DNA of 64,000 nt from Blastocatellia bacterium (GTDB taxonomy: Bacteria > Acidobacteriota > Blastocatellia > Chloracidobacteriales > JADJPF01), in contig JADJPF010000003.1 in NCBI GenBank assembly GCA_016713405.1, forward strand, positions 124,001-188,000. The letters are read 5' to 3'. Made by a program: the position numbers and the translations under genes. Numbering within the stretch: the first letter of the stretch is position 1; the number at the start of each line of letters is the position of its first letter. The notes beneath the pieces were generated by a model. That model was not told where the DNA came from. It did not search any database and saw only the letters and a program-made list of their open reading frames with translations. Of the stretch, positions 26,757-37,000 are shown piece after piece.

Positions 26757-27884
26757 TTAATTTACAATCCCATAACTAGGAGTATTAGCTGTTTCCCATT
26801 CTAGAGTTTCATCATGTATTCTATAGCGTTCTAGTAAATTATCATAAGCCATTAGCTTTCCTGCGCCTTTTACTACCGCTTCCAGGGGACGTTCTGCTAC
26901 ATGAACAGGTAGCTCAAATTCATTGCTTAAACGCTTATCCAAATTGCGTAACAATGCCCCTCCACCACTTAAGACAATTCCATAACTATAAATATCTACT
27001 GCTACATTAGGAGGTACTTGCTCTAGTATTGTGCGAATTTCACTAATAATAGTTTGCAAGAATTTATCTAGTGCTTGAAAAAGTTCTTCGCTATCAATGC
27101 TGATTTCTTTAACTGCATGACCTGGGACAGCTTTACCAATAACTTTTAATTCTTCTGGCTCTGTAGGTTCTAGGGCGGTGGCAAGTTTCATTTTTATAGA
27201 TTCTGCGGCTTGTTCTCCAATTTGTAAGCGATGTTTACGTGCTAGAAGTTCAATAATTGCTTGATTTAGCTCATTACCTGCTACAGGAATAGAAGAAGAT
27301 TTAATAATACCAGAAGCAGAAGCAATAATTATATTACTTGTACCACCACCAATATCAACTACCATATGAGCATTAGAATTACCTAAAATTGCATTAGCAC
27401 CTACAGCCGCCGCTAGTCCCTCTTCAATCATTGAGACCCATCGCCCACCTGCACCACGTGCAGCAGCCTTTAATGCTCTACGCTCAACGCTAGTAGACAT
27501 ACTAGGTGTTGCAGTAACAATATGTAGCAATTTGCCGCTTTTACCAATTTTGCCAACATTAGCACGTCGGAAAAATTCATGTAGCATTTTTTCTGCTAGG
27601 TCAAAATCAGCAATCGTTCCATCTCTCATAGGTCTATGAACTACAGTATCTATTGGCTCACGTCCTAACATATTTAAGGCTTCATGACCAACTGTAATTA
27701 TTTGACCAGTATATTTATTTACAGCAATTGCAGAAGGTTCATTTAATACAATTCCACGTTTTTCTGTATAAATTAAGGTGTTTACTGTTCCTAAATCTAC
27801 CGCTACTCGTTCAGCAAAAATACGACGAAATTGCTTTGCAATATAGCGTTTAATTCTTTCTCGTAACATGTTTCCCCCAAACAT
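26757..27884 (-). CDS. mreB: Rod-shape-determining protein MreB
   Basis: The 375-residue actin homologue has the phosphate-1 loop VAVDLGTVNTLIY, the conserved EPSAIAV, RPMRDGTIADFD, the phosphate-2 loop MVVDIGGGTSNIII and the adenosine motif GIVLSGGGALLRNLD. MreB polymerises under the membrane and directs lateral cell-wall synthesis. There is an N-terminal basic extension of about 20 residues (RERIKRYIAKQFRRIF) that could act as an amphipathic membrane anchor. Two starts are possible: ATG at 27884, or ATG at 27869 preceded by GGGGG. The usual mreC/mreD are not adjacent; the gene stands alone with its own terminator, divergent from the M16 peptidase. Confidence 0.93.
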   Translation of the reverse strand: MFGGNMLRERIKRYIAKQFRRIFAERVAVDLGTVNTLIYTEKRGIVLNEPSAIAVNKYTGQIITVGHEALNMLGREPIDTVVHRPMRDGTIADFDLAEKMLHEFFRRANVGKIGKSGKLLHIVTATPSMSTSVERRALKAAARGAGGRWVSMIEEGLAAAVGANAILGNSNAHMVVDIGGGTSNIIIASASGIIKSSSIPVAGNELNQAIIELLARKHRLQIGEQAAESIKMKLATALEPTEPEELKVIGKAVPGHAVKEISIDSEELFQALDKFLQTIISEIRTILEQVPPNVAVDIYSYGIVLSGGGALLRNLDKRLSNEFELPVHVAERPLEAVVKGAGKLMAYDNLLERYRIHDETLEWETANTPSYGIVN

Positions 27885-28102
27885 TCCTGGCCCTGGTGAT
27901 TCTGTATTTTACTACAAAGATGCAATAAGCCTAGTCAAATGTTGCTGTTTAACTCAAATTTTACATTATTTTTAAAGTGTAAATTCTTTTATCTAGCTGC
28001 AAATATTATATTTACCACTATCAAATATTTTGCACTTATTTTTCGCATATGCTTTAGTAACTTGAAAGGCAAAAAGGGCTATGCTAGGATGTCTTTCCTT
28101 TC

Positions 28103-29374
28103 ATGATAGAAAATCAAGTAAATAAAACAACTTTAGATAATGGTCTAGTAATCATCAGCGAATCAATAAGTTATGTTCGTTCGGTGAGCCTAGGAATTTG
28201 GGTTTGTGCTGGCTCACGTCATGAATCAGCATTAGAAAATGGGATTTCCCATTTTATTGAGCATGCTGTTTTTAAAGGTACTTCTAAACGCACAAGCAGA
28301 CAAATTGCTACACAAGCTGATATTTTAGGTGGCGGACTAGATGCTTTTACTAGTCAAGATGTTACTAATTTTTATATAAGAGTTTTGGATTGTCATTTAT
28401 CAGAAGGCTTTGACCTATTAGCTGATATTATTACTAATCCAACATTCTCCCCTGTTGAGTTAGAAAAAGAGCGTGGTGTAATCCTAGAAGAAATTAAAAT
28501 GGTGGATGATACACCTGATGAGCTAGTTTATGACCTTTTTGCTAGTTCATTTTGGCCCAATCATCCTTTGGGCCGACCCATCCAAGGTACAGCCGAAAGC
28601 GTCGGCAATTTTACTAGAAACGAAATAATTAATTATTATCAAAAAACTTACTATCCTGAAAATATTTTGATTTGTGCTACAGGAAATCTTTGCCATCAAG
28701 AGCTAGTAGAACTTGCCCAAAAATATTTTGGACATCTAAAACCAGAAACAGAAAAATTATTAATATCTACTCCTAAAACTGAATATAAAATATCTGTCCA
28801 TAAAAAAAGAAATTTAGAACAAACTCATATTGTTTTAGCTAGTGACTTTCCTGTCATACATTCACCTAAGCGTTATGCTTGCAATGTTTTTAATAGTATT
28901 TTAGGGGGCGGACTAAGTTCTAGGTTATTTCAAACAATTAGAGAAGAACATGGTTTAGCTTATTCAGTATTTTCTTCTATAGACTCTTTTACTGACATTG
29001 GTTGTTTATCCATTTATTTAGCTGTTGCAAATAAACAAGTAAATAAAGCTATTGAGTATGTTTTACAGGAAATTATTAAGCTAAAAGAAAATATAGTTTC
29101 CTTAGAAGAGCTTAATACAACTAAAGAACAAATTAAAACCGCATTACTTATAAGCAATGACTCTATTTCTAGCAAAATGACTAGCTTAGCAAATAATCAT
29201 ATGCTATTTACTAGAAATATTACTATTAATGAAGTAATTACAGAAATTGATAAGGTTAGCCAAGAAGAAATCCAAGAAATTGCACAAAATACTTTTCAAA
29301 AAAATAAACTAGCAATTACTATCTTGGGAGCTAATGATAAAGTTAAGTTAGATTTAGCTCATTTAGGCTATTAA
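28103..29374 (+). CDS. M16 family zinc peptidase (processing-peptidase-like)
   Basis: The 423-residue protein has the inverted zinc motif HFIEH (His50, Glu53, His54) in ISHFIEHAVFKGTSKR, plus the downstream acidic ligand region EEIKMVDDTPDEL and the glycine-rich ILGGGLSSRLFQTIREEHGLAYSV of the C-terminal lobe. This is the single-chain-per-subunit M16B type, comparable to mitochondrial processing peptidase beta and bacterial PqqL/YmxG. No signal peptide is seen. It starts a plus-strand run with the WalJ-like hydrolase (30 bp gap) and the purine genes. The substrate is unknown. Confidence 0.9.
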   Translation: MIENQVNKTTLDNGLVIISESISYVRSVSLGIWVCAGSRHESALENGISHFIEHAVFKGTSKRTSRQIATQADILGGGLDAFTSQDVTNFYIRVLDCHLSEGFDLLADIITNPTFSPVELEKERGVILEEIKMVDDTPDELVYDLFASSFWPNHPLGRPIQGTAESVGNFTRNEIINYYQKTYYPENILICATGNLCHQELVELAQKYFGHLKPETEKLLISTPKTEYKISVHKKRNLEQTHIVLASDFPVIHSPKRYACNVFNSILGGGLSSRLFQTIREEHGLAYSVFSSIDSFTDIGCLSIYLAVANKQVNKAIEYVLQEIIKLKENIVSLEELNTTKEQIKTALLISNDSISSKMTSLANNHMLFTRNITINEVITEIDKVSQEEIQEIAQNTFQKNKLAITILGANDKVKLDLAHLGY

Positions 29375-29403
29375 CTATTTTAATTTATTGGTATTTTTAA
29401 TTT

Positions 29404-30195
29404 ATGCGCTTTAACGTTTTAGCTAGCGGTAGCAGTGGTAACGCCACTTTAATTAGCACAGGAAAAACTTCTGTGTTAGTCGATTGTGGGTTGTCGGCTC
29501 GTGAACTGGTAAAACGTGTTGAAATGGTTGGAAGCAGAATTCAAGACATTAGCGCGATAATAATCACTCATGAACATAGCGATCATGTTCGTGCATTAAA
29601 AACCTTAGCTAAAAAACTTAATATTTATGTTTATATTTCTCCTGTAGCTTTTGACTACTTAAAGTTAACTTCTGAACCATCAATAAAATTAGCAGAAAAA
29701 CTAATACCTAACCAACCTTTTGAAATTGGAGACCTACAGTTTTGGTCTGTTCCCGTCCCACACGATAGCGTAGATCCATTAGTTTTTACTATTGAAAGTA
29801 AAGGCTCTAAAATGGCAATTGTTACTGATCTAGGTTATATCCCTAAACAAGTAGCAAAATATTTAATAGGTTGTGATGCTTTAGTATTAGAAGCTAATCA
29901 TGAAGTAGAAATGTTACGTATAAGCTCATATCCTTGGGCAACTAAGCAAAGAATTTTAGGCCAAAATGGGCATCTTTCTAATAATGAGATGGCTAGATTT
30001 TTGCGAGAAGATTTTGATCAGAAAGCACAATATTTAATCCTCGCCCATTTAAGCGAGCAAAATAACCATCCAGAGTTAGCTAAGTTAGCAGCAATGACAG
30101 CATTAAATGATAAAACTCCTTTATTTGCATCACTAGCAGAAAATCGGGTTTTAACAGCTTTTCCTGATCGTCCATTAGGCTGGATAGATTTATAA
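29404..30195 (+). CDS. WalJ/YycJ-like metallo-beta-lactamase-fold hydrolase
   Basis: The 263-residue protein opens with MRFNVLASGSSGNATLI, the signature of the YycJ/WalJ family, and carries the metal-binding HEHSDH at residues 56-61, with PHDSVDPLVFTIE and VTDLGYIP supplying the remaining ligands. WalJ-type proteins are cytoplasmic; YycJ has been linked to 5'-exonuclease activity and to cell-wall regulation. It lies 30 bp after the M16 gene. A pair of hairpins follows its stop codon. Confidence 0.85.
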   Translation: MRFNVLASGSSGNATLISTGKTSVLVDCGLSARELVKRVEMVGSRIQDISAIIITHEHSDHVRALKTLAKKLNIYVYISPVAFDYLKLTSEPSIKLAEKLIPNQPFEIGDLQFWSVPVPHDSVDPLVFTIESKGSKMAIVTDLGYIPKQVAKYLIGCDALVLEANHEVEMLRISSYPWATKQRILGQNGHLSNNEMARFLREDFDQKAQYLILAHLSEQNNHPELAKLAAMTALNDKTPLFASLAENRVLTAFPDRPLGWIDL

Positions 30196-30204
30196 ATTCG
30201 CTCT

Positions 30205-30248
30205 GCCCTAAAGGACAGGGCTATTATCAAATGCCCTAGAAGGGCATT
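30205..30248 (+). terminator. Tandem hairpins after the WalJ-like gene
   Basis: GCCCT/AGGGC (30205-30221) is followed by AATGCCCT pairing with AGGGCATT (30230-30248, 3-nt loop). No strong uridine run follows, so this is either a weak terminator or a palindromic repeat between the hydrolase and purB. Confidence 0.45.
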
Positions 30249-30330
30249 AAGAATTATTTACTTGCAATAAGTTATAAAGTAAATTCTATGTACTATGTAC
30301 TTATATTTATTAAAAGGACTGTAAGTATTT

Positions 30331-31626
30331 ATGATTCCGCGCTATACCCTACCAGAAATGGGAAGGATTTGGACAGAAGAAAATAAATTTCAAAAGTGGT
30401 TAGATGTAGAAATAGCAGTTTGTGAAGTACATGCAGAAATGGGAACAATTCCTGCTTCCGCGCTTGCTGTTATCAAAGAAAAAGCTAAATTTGATGTAAA
30501 ACGTATTGCTGAAATTGAAGAAACTACTCGCCATGATGTAATTGCTTTTACTACCTGCTTAGCAGAATTTATTGGCCCAGAGTCGCGCTATGTTCATTTT
30601 GGGTTAACTTCCTCAGATGTTGTAGACACTGCCAACGCATTAGTTTTAATAGAAGCCTTAAATTTAATAATTGATACTGCTAACAAATTAAGTAACACTT
30701 TACGTAAGCGGGCTTTTGAATTTAAAGATACTGTAATGATTGGCCGTACTCATGGAATACACGCTGAACCAACTACATTTGGACTGGTTTTAGCTCTTTA
30801 CTATGCTGAAAACAAACGTAATTTACAAAGACTTGAGCGAGCAAAAGAAGCTATTAGCGTTGGCAAAATCTCTGGTGCAGTAGGTACTTTTGCGCATCTT
30901 GATCCAGAAGTTGAAGAGAAAGTTTGTCAACGTTTAGGCTTAAAAGCAGCACCTATTTCAACCCAAGTAATCCAACGAGACCGCTATGCAGAAGTTTTAT
31001 CCACACTTGCTATTACTACTGCTAGTTTAGAAAAAATTGCTTTAGAAATTCGTCATCTTCAACGTAGCGAAGTAGGCGAGGCACAAGAATTTTTTGGTAG
31101 TGGGCAAAAAGGCTCTTCAGCAATGCCTCATAAGCGCAACCCTATTGTTTCTGAACAAATTTGCGGCCTAGCCCGTGTTGTTAGAGCCAATGCTCAAGCA
31201 GCATTTGAAAATATTGCTCTTTGGCATGAAAGAGATATCTCCCACTCCTCCGTTGAAAGAATCATTCTAGCTGATAGCCATATTTTGACTGATTATTTAT
31301 TACATCGCACTAATAAGCTAATAAATAAACTTATTGTTCATCCAAAACAAATGCAAAAAAACTTACACTTAATGCAAGGTGTGATTTTTTCTGGTCAACT
31401 ACTTTTAGAATTAACTCGTCATGGACTCACTAGAGAAGATGCTTATAAATTAGTCCAAAATAATGCTATGCGGGTTTGGGATGAAAAAGTCAATTTCCAT
31501 GACTTAATACTTGCAGACACGGAAATTAATAAAATTCTCTCTACAAGCGAAATTAATGCTATTTTTGACTTAAAAGTACAACTACGTAATGTAGAAAAAA
31601 TATTTAATCGTGTTTTTGCAAATTAA
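30331..31626 (+). CDS. purB: Adenylosuccinate lyase
   Basis: The 431-residue protein is a full-length member of the fumarase/aspartase superfamily. The signature GSSAMPHKRNP (about residues 262-272) carries the catalytic serine loop; TSSDVVDTA and GRTHGIHAEPTTFG supply other active-site blocks. PurB cleaves adenylosuccinate and SAICAR in purine synthesis. It heads the purB-purS-purQ run with gaps of 38 and 23 bp. Its ATG is preceded by AAAGGACTG. Confidence 0.95.
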   Translation: MIPRYTLPEMGRIWTEENKFQKWLDVEIAVCEVHAEMGTIPASALAVIKEKAKFDVKRIAEIEETTRHDVIAFTTCLAEFIGPESRYVHFGLTSSDVVDTANALVLIEALNLIIDTANKLSNTLRKRAFEFKDTVMIGRTHGIHAEPTTFGLVLALYYAENKRNLQRLERAKEAISVGKISGAVGTFAHLDPEVEEKVCQRLGLKAAPISTQVIQRDRYAEVLSTLAITTASLEKIALEIRHLQRSEVGEAQEFFGSGQKGSSAMPHKRNPIVSEQICGLARVVRANAQAAFENIALWHERDISHSSVERIILADSHILTDYLLHRTNKLINKLIVHPKQMQKNLHLMQGVIFSGQLLLELTRHGLTREDAYKLVQNNAMRVWDEKVNFHDLILADTEINKILSTSEINAIFDLKVQLRNVEKIFNRVFAN

Positions 31627-31664
31627 TTTAGGCTATTTATATTTGGAGGTTTTACTTAAAATCA

Positions 31665-31910
31665 ATGAAAGCAAAAGTATATGTTACATTAAAAAATGGA
31701 GTTTTAGACCCCCAAGGCAAAGCAATCCATCAAGCAATAAAAACCATAGGTTATGGGTCTGTTGCCGACATCAGGCAAGGAAAATATTTTGAAGTAGCTT
31801 TAAGAGATGATATTTCCCTTATAGACGCTCAACAAGAAGTTAACCAACTAGCACACTCAATTTTAGCTAACCCTGTAATTGAAGATTACAAAATAGAAAT
31901 AGAAAGTTAA
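31665..31910 (+). CDS. purS: PurS subunit of phosphoribosylformylglycinamidine synthase
   Basis: This 81-residue protein starts KAKVYVTLKNGVLDPQGKAI and includes IGYGSVADIRQGKYFEV, the typical PurS sequence. PurS bridges PurQ and PurL in the three-subunit FGAM synthase, helping ammonia transfer. It lies between purB and purQ as in many bacteria. Confidence 0.95.
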   Translation: MKAKVYVTLKNGVLDPQGKAIHQAIKTIGYGSVADIRQGKYFEVALRDDISLIDAQQEVNQLAHSILANPVIEDYKIEIES

Positions 31911-31933
31911 TTTAATTAAGGAGTTTTCTAAAA

Positions 31934-32644
31934 ATGAAATTTGGGGTAGTTATTTTCCCAGGCTCTAATTGTGATCACGATACTTATCATGTGATTAGCA
32001 AAGTTGTTGGTCAACCAGTCCAGTTTATTTGGCATCAAGCCACTACACTAGATGATTGCGATGTGGTTATTTTACCAGGTGGATTTTCCTATGGTGATTA
32101 CTTAAGATGTGGAGCATTAGCTAGTCTTTCGCCAGTTATGAAATCAATAAAAGAGTTTGCTAGTCGTGGAGGTTTAGTTTTAGGTATTTGTAATGGCTTC
32201 CAAATCCTTTGTGAAGCAGGACTATTACCAGGAACATTACTACGTAACCGAGACTTAAAATTTATTTGTGATTATAGCTATGTAAAAGTTGAAAATAACC
32301 AAGGAGCATTTGTTAACTCTTATAATGCTGGAGATGTATTAAATCTACCTATCGCGCATAACGAAGGTAATTATTTTTGTGATCCAGACGATTTAGCTAT
32401 GTTAAAGGAAAAAAACTGTATTTTATTTCGCTATTGCAGTAAAAATGGCGAAGTTACAGACAAATTTAACCCTAATGGCTCACTAGAAAATATTGCTGGC
32501 ATCACTAACAAAGAAAAAAATGTCTTAGGTATGATGCCACATCCAGAACGAGCATCAGAAGAAATTTTAGGTAATATTGATGGTCGAGCTATTTTTTATT
32601 CTCTAAACCTTCATATGGCTGAAGTAGATAAAAAACGCCGATAG
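31934..32644 (+). CDS. purQ: PurQ glutaminase subunit of FGAM synthase
   Basis: The 236-residue class I glutamine amidotransferase has the nucleophile Cys86 in LGICNGFQILCEAGLLPG, the N-terminal FPGSNCDHD and the catalytic His-x-Glu in MMPHPERASE. It releases ammonia from glutamine for PurL. AAGGAG precedes the ATG. The catalytic subunit purL is not in this window. The gene converges on a secreted-protein gene, with only 8 bp between stops. Confidence 0.95.
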   Translation: MKFGVVIFPGSNCDHDTYHVISKVVGQPVQFIWHQATTLDDCDVVILPGGFSYGDYLRCGALASLSPVMKSIKEFASRGGLVLGICNGFQILCEAGLLPGTLLRNRDLKFICDYSYVKVENNQGAFVNSYNAGDVLNLPIAHNEGNYFCDPDDLAMLKEKNCILFRYCSKNGEVTDKFNPNGSLENIAGITNKEKNVLGMMPHPERASEEILGNIDGRAIFYSLNLHMAEVDKKRR

Positions 32645-32652
32645 CTTACTAG

Positions 32653-33264
32653 CTACTTTTTACTAGCTAGTAATTTCATTGTTTTAGAAAATTTTTCTAT
32701 ATCTTGGAGCTTTTGTTCTGTTTGTTCAATTTCACTAGCATCAACAGAGTTGGCTTGTTGTGTTTGATTTACAGCCCTAACTAGTCCACTTACTTTTGCA
32801 GATAAATAAAGTAGGTGTCCTGGGGATTTATCAAAAGAAAGTTCTGTATTGTCTTCTTGTTCTTTTCTGCCTTTTAAGTCTAAATTTTTACGAAGCTCCT
32901 TAGCAGCTTTTCCTAGCTTATTAGCTAAATCAGCTATTTCTTTTAAGCCTTTTTCATTTAAGTTTTCTGCTCGTGTAGCTAATAGTAATTCTTTACTTTT
33001 AGCATTTAGTTCTGCCAAATTACGAACAAATTCTTGTCGCTTAACTATGCTAGGATCAGGTTTAATGTAATTAAATCTATTCTCTTGTAAGTCATTTAAT
33101 GCTTGTTGCCGCTGTTGAAGGCTTTGCTCATTAAGCATTGCATTATTAAAAGCTCTTTCCTCTTTAGTTTTAGCATTCTTAAATTTTTCTGCTTGGGCAA
33201 AACTTAAATTAGCAGATAAACTAAAAACTACAGTCATTAAAGATAGTCTTAGAAATAGTTTCAT
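32653..33264 (-). CDS. Secreted helical protein, unknown function (paralog A)
   Basis: The preferred start is the ATG at 33264, where a signal peptide (MKLFLRLSLMTVVFSLSANLSFAQA) begins and a purine-rich GGGGGTGGG lies upstream; an in-frame start at 33318 would bury the signal sequence. The 203-residue product is mostly charged helix. Its middle, DPSIVKRQEFVRNLAELNAKSKELLLA and LKEIADLANKLGKAAKELRKNL, matches the next gene upstream (DPIILRQMQLKKELNELN, MKEMAKLADKVAKCSKKLRDDL), so the two are paralogs. A periplasmic location is likely; no known family is recognised. Confidence 0.7.
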   Translation of the reverse strand: MKLFLRLSLMTVVFSLSANLSFAQAEKFKNAKTKEERAFNNAMLNEQSLQQRQQALNDLQENRFNYIKPDPSIVKRQEFVRNLAELNAKSKELLLATRAENLNEKGLKEIADLANKLGKAAKELRKNLDLKGRKEQEDNTELSFDKSPGHLLYLSAKVSGLVRAVNQTQQANSVDASEIEQTEQKLQDIEKFSKTMKLLASKK

Positions 33265-33333
33265 TGCCCACCCCCAAAAATTAGGAAAATAGTCAGAAAA
33301 GTTAATATTTATAATCAAACAAAAAGTTGAAAT

Positions 33334-33945
33334 TTAATCTTTACCTTTTGCTAATTCCTTAACACCTTTTGCTTGATTTTCTAGTGCTGTTAAATGTCTT
33401 GCTAAAATTTTAGACTTTATTTCGCTTGTAGTAGCAGTCACACTTGAAACATTAATTTGCTCAATTAATTCATCCATATTTTTTACAATTTTCAACATTT
33501 GCGCTGTGCGATCTTCTGTAGCGGAAATCTGCATTGGTGGTACTTTAACTTCAAAATTACTTAAAATTAAATCGTCTCGTAATTTTTTAGAGCATTTAGC
33601 TACTTTGTCTGCTAATTTAGCCATTTCTTTCATATCCTGCTTTGCAACTTGTGTTGCACAATCTTCTTTTGCCATATTTAGAAAAGCTAAAGTAGCTGTA
33701 TTAAGTTCGTTGAGTTCCTTTTTAAGCTGCATTTGCCGTAGTATTATTGGGTCAACATCCTTGTGTGGGTTATTACCAACCATTTCTAAATTACGTAGTT
33801 CTCTTTGTTGTGAACTAATATTTTGTCTTTCTACTTCAGCAGGTGTAGGGGAACTTCCTCTTGGACGACGTTGGGCATTTGTTGGTAAGGCCAACACACA
33901 TAATAAACATACAGCCAGTAATATAGAGTATTTACTTAATCTCAT
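33334..33945 (-). CDS. Secreted helical protein, unknown function (paralog B)
   Basis: This 203-residue protein has a signal peptide (MRLSKYSILLAVCLLCVLALPTNAQ) and AGGAG seven bases before its ATG. After a short basic Pro/Ser segment it is helical, with two cysteines (CATQ and CSKK) that could form a disulfide and are absent in its paralog. It has the same length and helix pattern as the downstream gene, 69 bp away, so the two form a tandem duplicated pair, preceded by the Oar-like receptor gene and its terminator. Confidence 0.7.
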   Translation of the reverse strand: MRLSKYSILLAVCLLCVLALPTNAQRRPRGSSPTPAEVERQNISSQQRELRNLEMVGNNPHKDVDPIILRQMQLKKELNELNTATLAFLNMAKEDCATQVAKQDMKEMAKLADKVAKCSKKLRDDLILSNFEVKVPPMQISATEDRTAQMLKIVKNMDELIEQINVSSVTATTSEIKSKILARHLTALENQAKGVKELAKGKD

Positions 33946-34031
33946 AACTAGCTCCTAAATTTTGTTGGGATTGTTTTGCGGTTTGCTTATTTTGGCATTC
34001 TTAGCAAAGATATGCAATGGTAAATACAAAA

Positions 34032-34062
34032 AAATAACCCAGCCGATTAAGCTGGGTTATTT
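34032..34062 (-). terminator. Rho-independent terminator of the Oar-like gene
   Basis: A perfect 12-bp stem (34032-34043 with 34051-34062) has a 7-nt loop. Read on the minus strand it is followed by TTTTTGTATTTA. It lies 23 bp beyond the stop of the receptor gene. Confidence 0.85.
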
Positions 34063-34084
34063 AACAAAAAGATGTTAAGAAATA

Positions 34085-37000
34085 TTAGAAGGTGAGTTTT
34101 AATCCAAATTGGACTGTACGACGAGGAGCATCATTAAAGTCAACATTGGAAAAACTTGTACCAGCATTATCAATAAATGGATCTGGTACACCAAAATTAG
34201 GATGATTAAAGACATTGAACATTTCAGCACGGAACTGTATGTTCATTCTTTCACTAATCTTAGTATTCTTGAAGAATGCAAAGTTACCTAAGAAAAGCTC
34301 ATCGCCTCTTGAAGAGTTACGAGCAACATTACCATAAGGAGTTCCAAATAATCTTGAAGTAAACGCAGTGTTAGCAATAAATCTAACTTGATCTAATGTA
34401 ACAGGAGTACCAGGAGAATTTGGAGAAGCATTAAAGGAATTTAATAGATAAAATCCTGTTGGTGATGGGGTATTTGTAAGTCCAAAGACATTGATTGCAG
34501 TATCATTGTCAATAGCTACTGAACTAGCAGGAGCATTTGGGTTACCTAAGAATGGGCGAACAAACTCTACACCACTGTTAAAGGCATTAGCAAAGTTACG
34601 GTCAACATATGGAGAACCAAAGAAGAATTGGGTTGGGGTAAAAGCTTGTCCGTTGTTAGTACGGAAAGTACCAGAAACTTCATAACCACCCAAAAGTTTT
34701 TCAGCCAATTTATTGCCACGTAAACCTGGGATTAGAGGAATAGAGTAAATAAAGTTGGTTGAAAATACATGACGGAAGTCATAAGCACCTAAAGCGCGTT
34801 CGCCTGCGCCAGTATCAAAAGGATCTTGTGCAAATGCGGTTGTACTGCCACCACCAAATGTGCCAAAGATCTCAGAAGCATTATCAATTTGTTTAGAGAA
34901 AGAATAAGAAGTTCCAAAGATTAGGTTCTTAATTCTAGTATCAAAACGTACTTGCATACTGTGATAGATAGAATTTGCACCATTAATACGGTTACGGAAC
35001 AATCCTTGGTTAGCAACCAAACGACCATTTGGAGAAGGTTGAACACCATTAGGTAAGAATTGGGTTCCAAAATCACGAGCAAGTGTATTGATTTGTGGAT
35101 TACCATTTACTGATTGGAATAAACCAACACCACGTGTTCCAACATAGCGAACTTCAATAATTGTGTTATTTCCTAATTGACGTTGAACACCTAAAGAAAA
35201 TTGTTGGGTGTAAGGATTATGGAAATCATTAGCAACGCCGGTTTGGGTTAATAAACGTGGGTCAGAAGTTCCTGTTGGAATTCTTGAAGTTATAGCAGCG
35301 CGAATTCCAGGGCCTGTTGGATCTGTTGGAACTGCTGGTACACCTGTACCAATGATAGAAGTAGCAAATACTACTGGAGCGGCTGTAGCTGAATTTAACA
35401 AGATATTATAGAAAGCTAGGTCATAAGAAACGCCATAACCACCGCGAATAACAGTCTTGTTTTCGCCTAAAATCTTCTTAGCAAAGTTTAAGCGTGGAGT
35501 GTAAGCAAAACCAATACGAGGAGCAAAGTTGTTGTTGTCAGTATCAATTGCTGGGAAAACACGTGCTTCAAGAGGTACATCTTGTCTAAAAATAGCTGTG
35601 GTTGGATCGCTTTCTCTTCTGCTTGTAATTTCATTCAAAATGTTGATTGGTTGACCAGTATTTTCATAACGAACACCTAAACTAAGTGTAAAGTTATCTT
35701 TAATACGGAAAACATCTTCAAAATAGTAAGATTGGTCAAACTCTGTAAAGTTAAGAATATTTGGGCCTACAGCAACATTGATTGATTGAGGTGTGTTGTT
35801 AAAGAATGTAGCCAAACTATTAAAGTTAAAAGTACCATTTTGGTTAGGTAAAAAGCTAGATTCTGTTAAACGACGCTTAAAGTCAACGCCAGCTTTATAG
35901 GTATGCTTACCAGAAGTTATAGAGAAGTTATTTAAGAACTGGTAGTTATCATTAATACGGCCTTGTGGTAAGTTATTAGCTGGGCCAATATCAATAAACC
36001 CTGCTGGTAGATTAAAGAAACCAAATGCTTGATCTGCATCACTTGCACTTGGAATTGTTGCACCACTACCACCACCAAAGCTAACTCTTAAACGGCTATA
36101 ATTAAAACGAAATTCGTTTGTAGCACGTGGAGAAACTTGATAAATAGCTGTTACACCAAGTTGTTGACTACGAGATGGAATATCACCAATAAATCCATTT
36201 GTGAGACTTCCAGTAGCATTAGCAGTTTCACCTTTTTGATAAAGGTAACGGGCTGAAATGCGCAATTTGTCTGAAGCATTATAATCTGCACGGAAAGTAG
36301 AGAAATTTTCTTCAAATGGTGTTTGAATTGTACGTTGAATAGCAGCAAATTCTAATGGAACCATTCTACCACCAATATTGACATTAATAAGTCTGGTGCC
36401 AACATCTGGTCTAATTGTAGGATTACCAATGCCAATAGAAAAAGGTGATCCCATTCTTAAAACATTAGCAATTGCTGGGCTAACAAATTGAGCAGCAGTA
36501 GAAATACCATTAGGAGTAAGTGTTAAAGCTCCTGCTGTAGTTTGAGCAAATGTACCTTCAGCAATACGAATACCTTGATAGCTAGCAAAGAAAAAGAGTT
36601 TATCTTTAACAACTGGGCCACCTAAGCTCATATTGAAAGTGTTGCTTAGTTGGAAAGGTGCTTCTTTTAATCCAGATGCTCTTTCTTGAACAGTCAAAGT
36701 ACTTAAATTTTTACGATCACGGAAGAAGTAAGCTAAATTACCATGAAATTCGTTTGAACCACCTTTGGTAATAATGTTTACTACTGCGCTACCTGCTTGA
36801 CCATATTCAGCAGAGAAGTTGTTGCTAACAATTTGGAATTCTTGAACAATGTCAGCATTATCAATAAATACGGCTGGGCCAGCTACAGAAATATCATTGT
36901 TGTCTTGACCATCAATGTTAAAATTGTTGGAACGACCACGACCACCATTAGCAGAAATGCCTGTACCGTTTGTATTACTAAAGCCTGTATCACCAGTATC

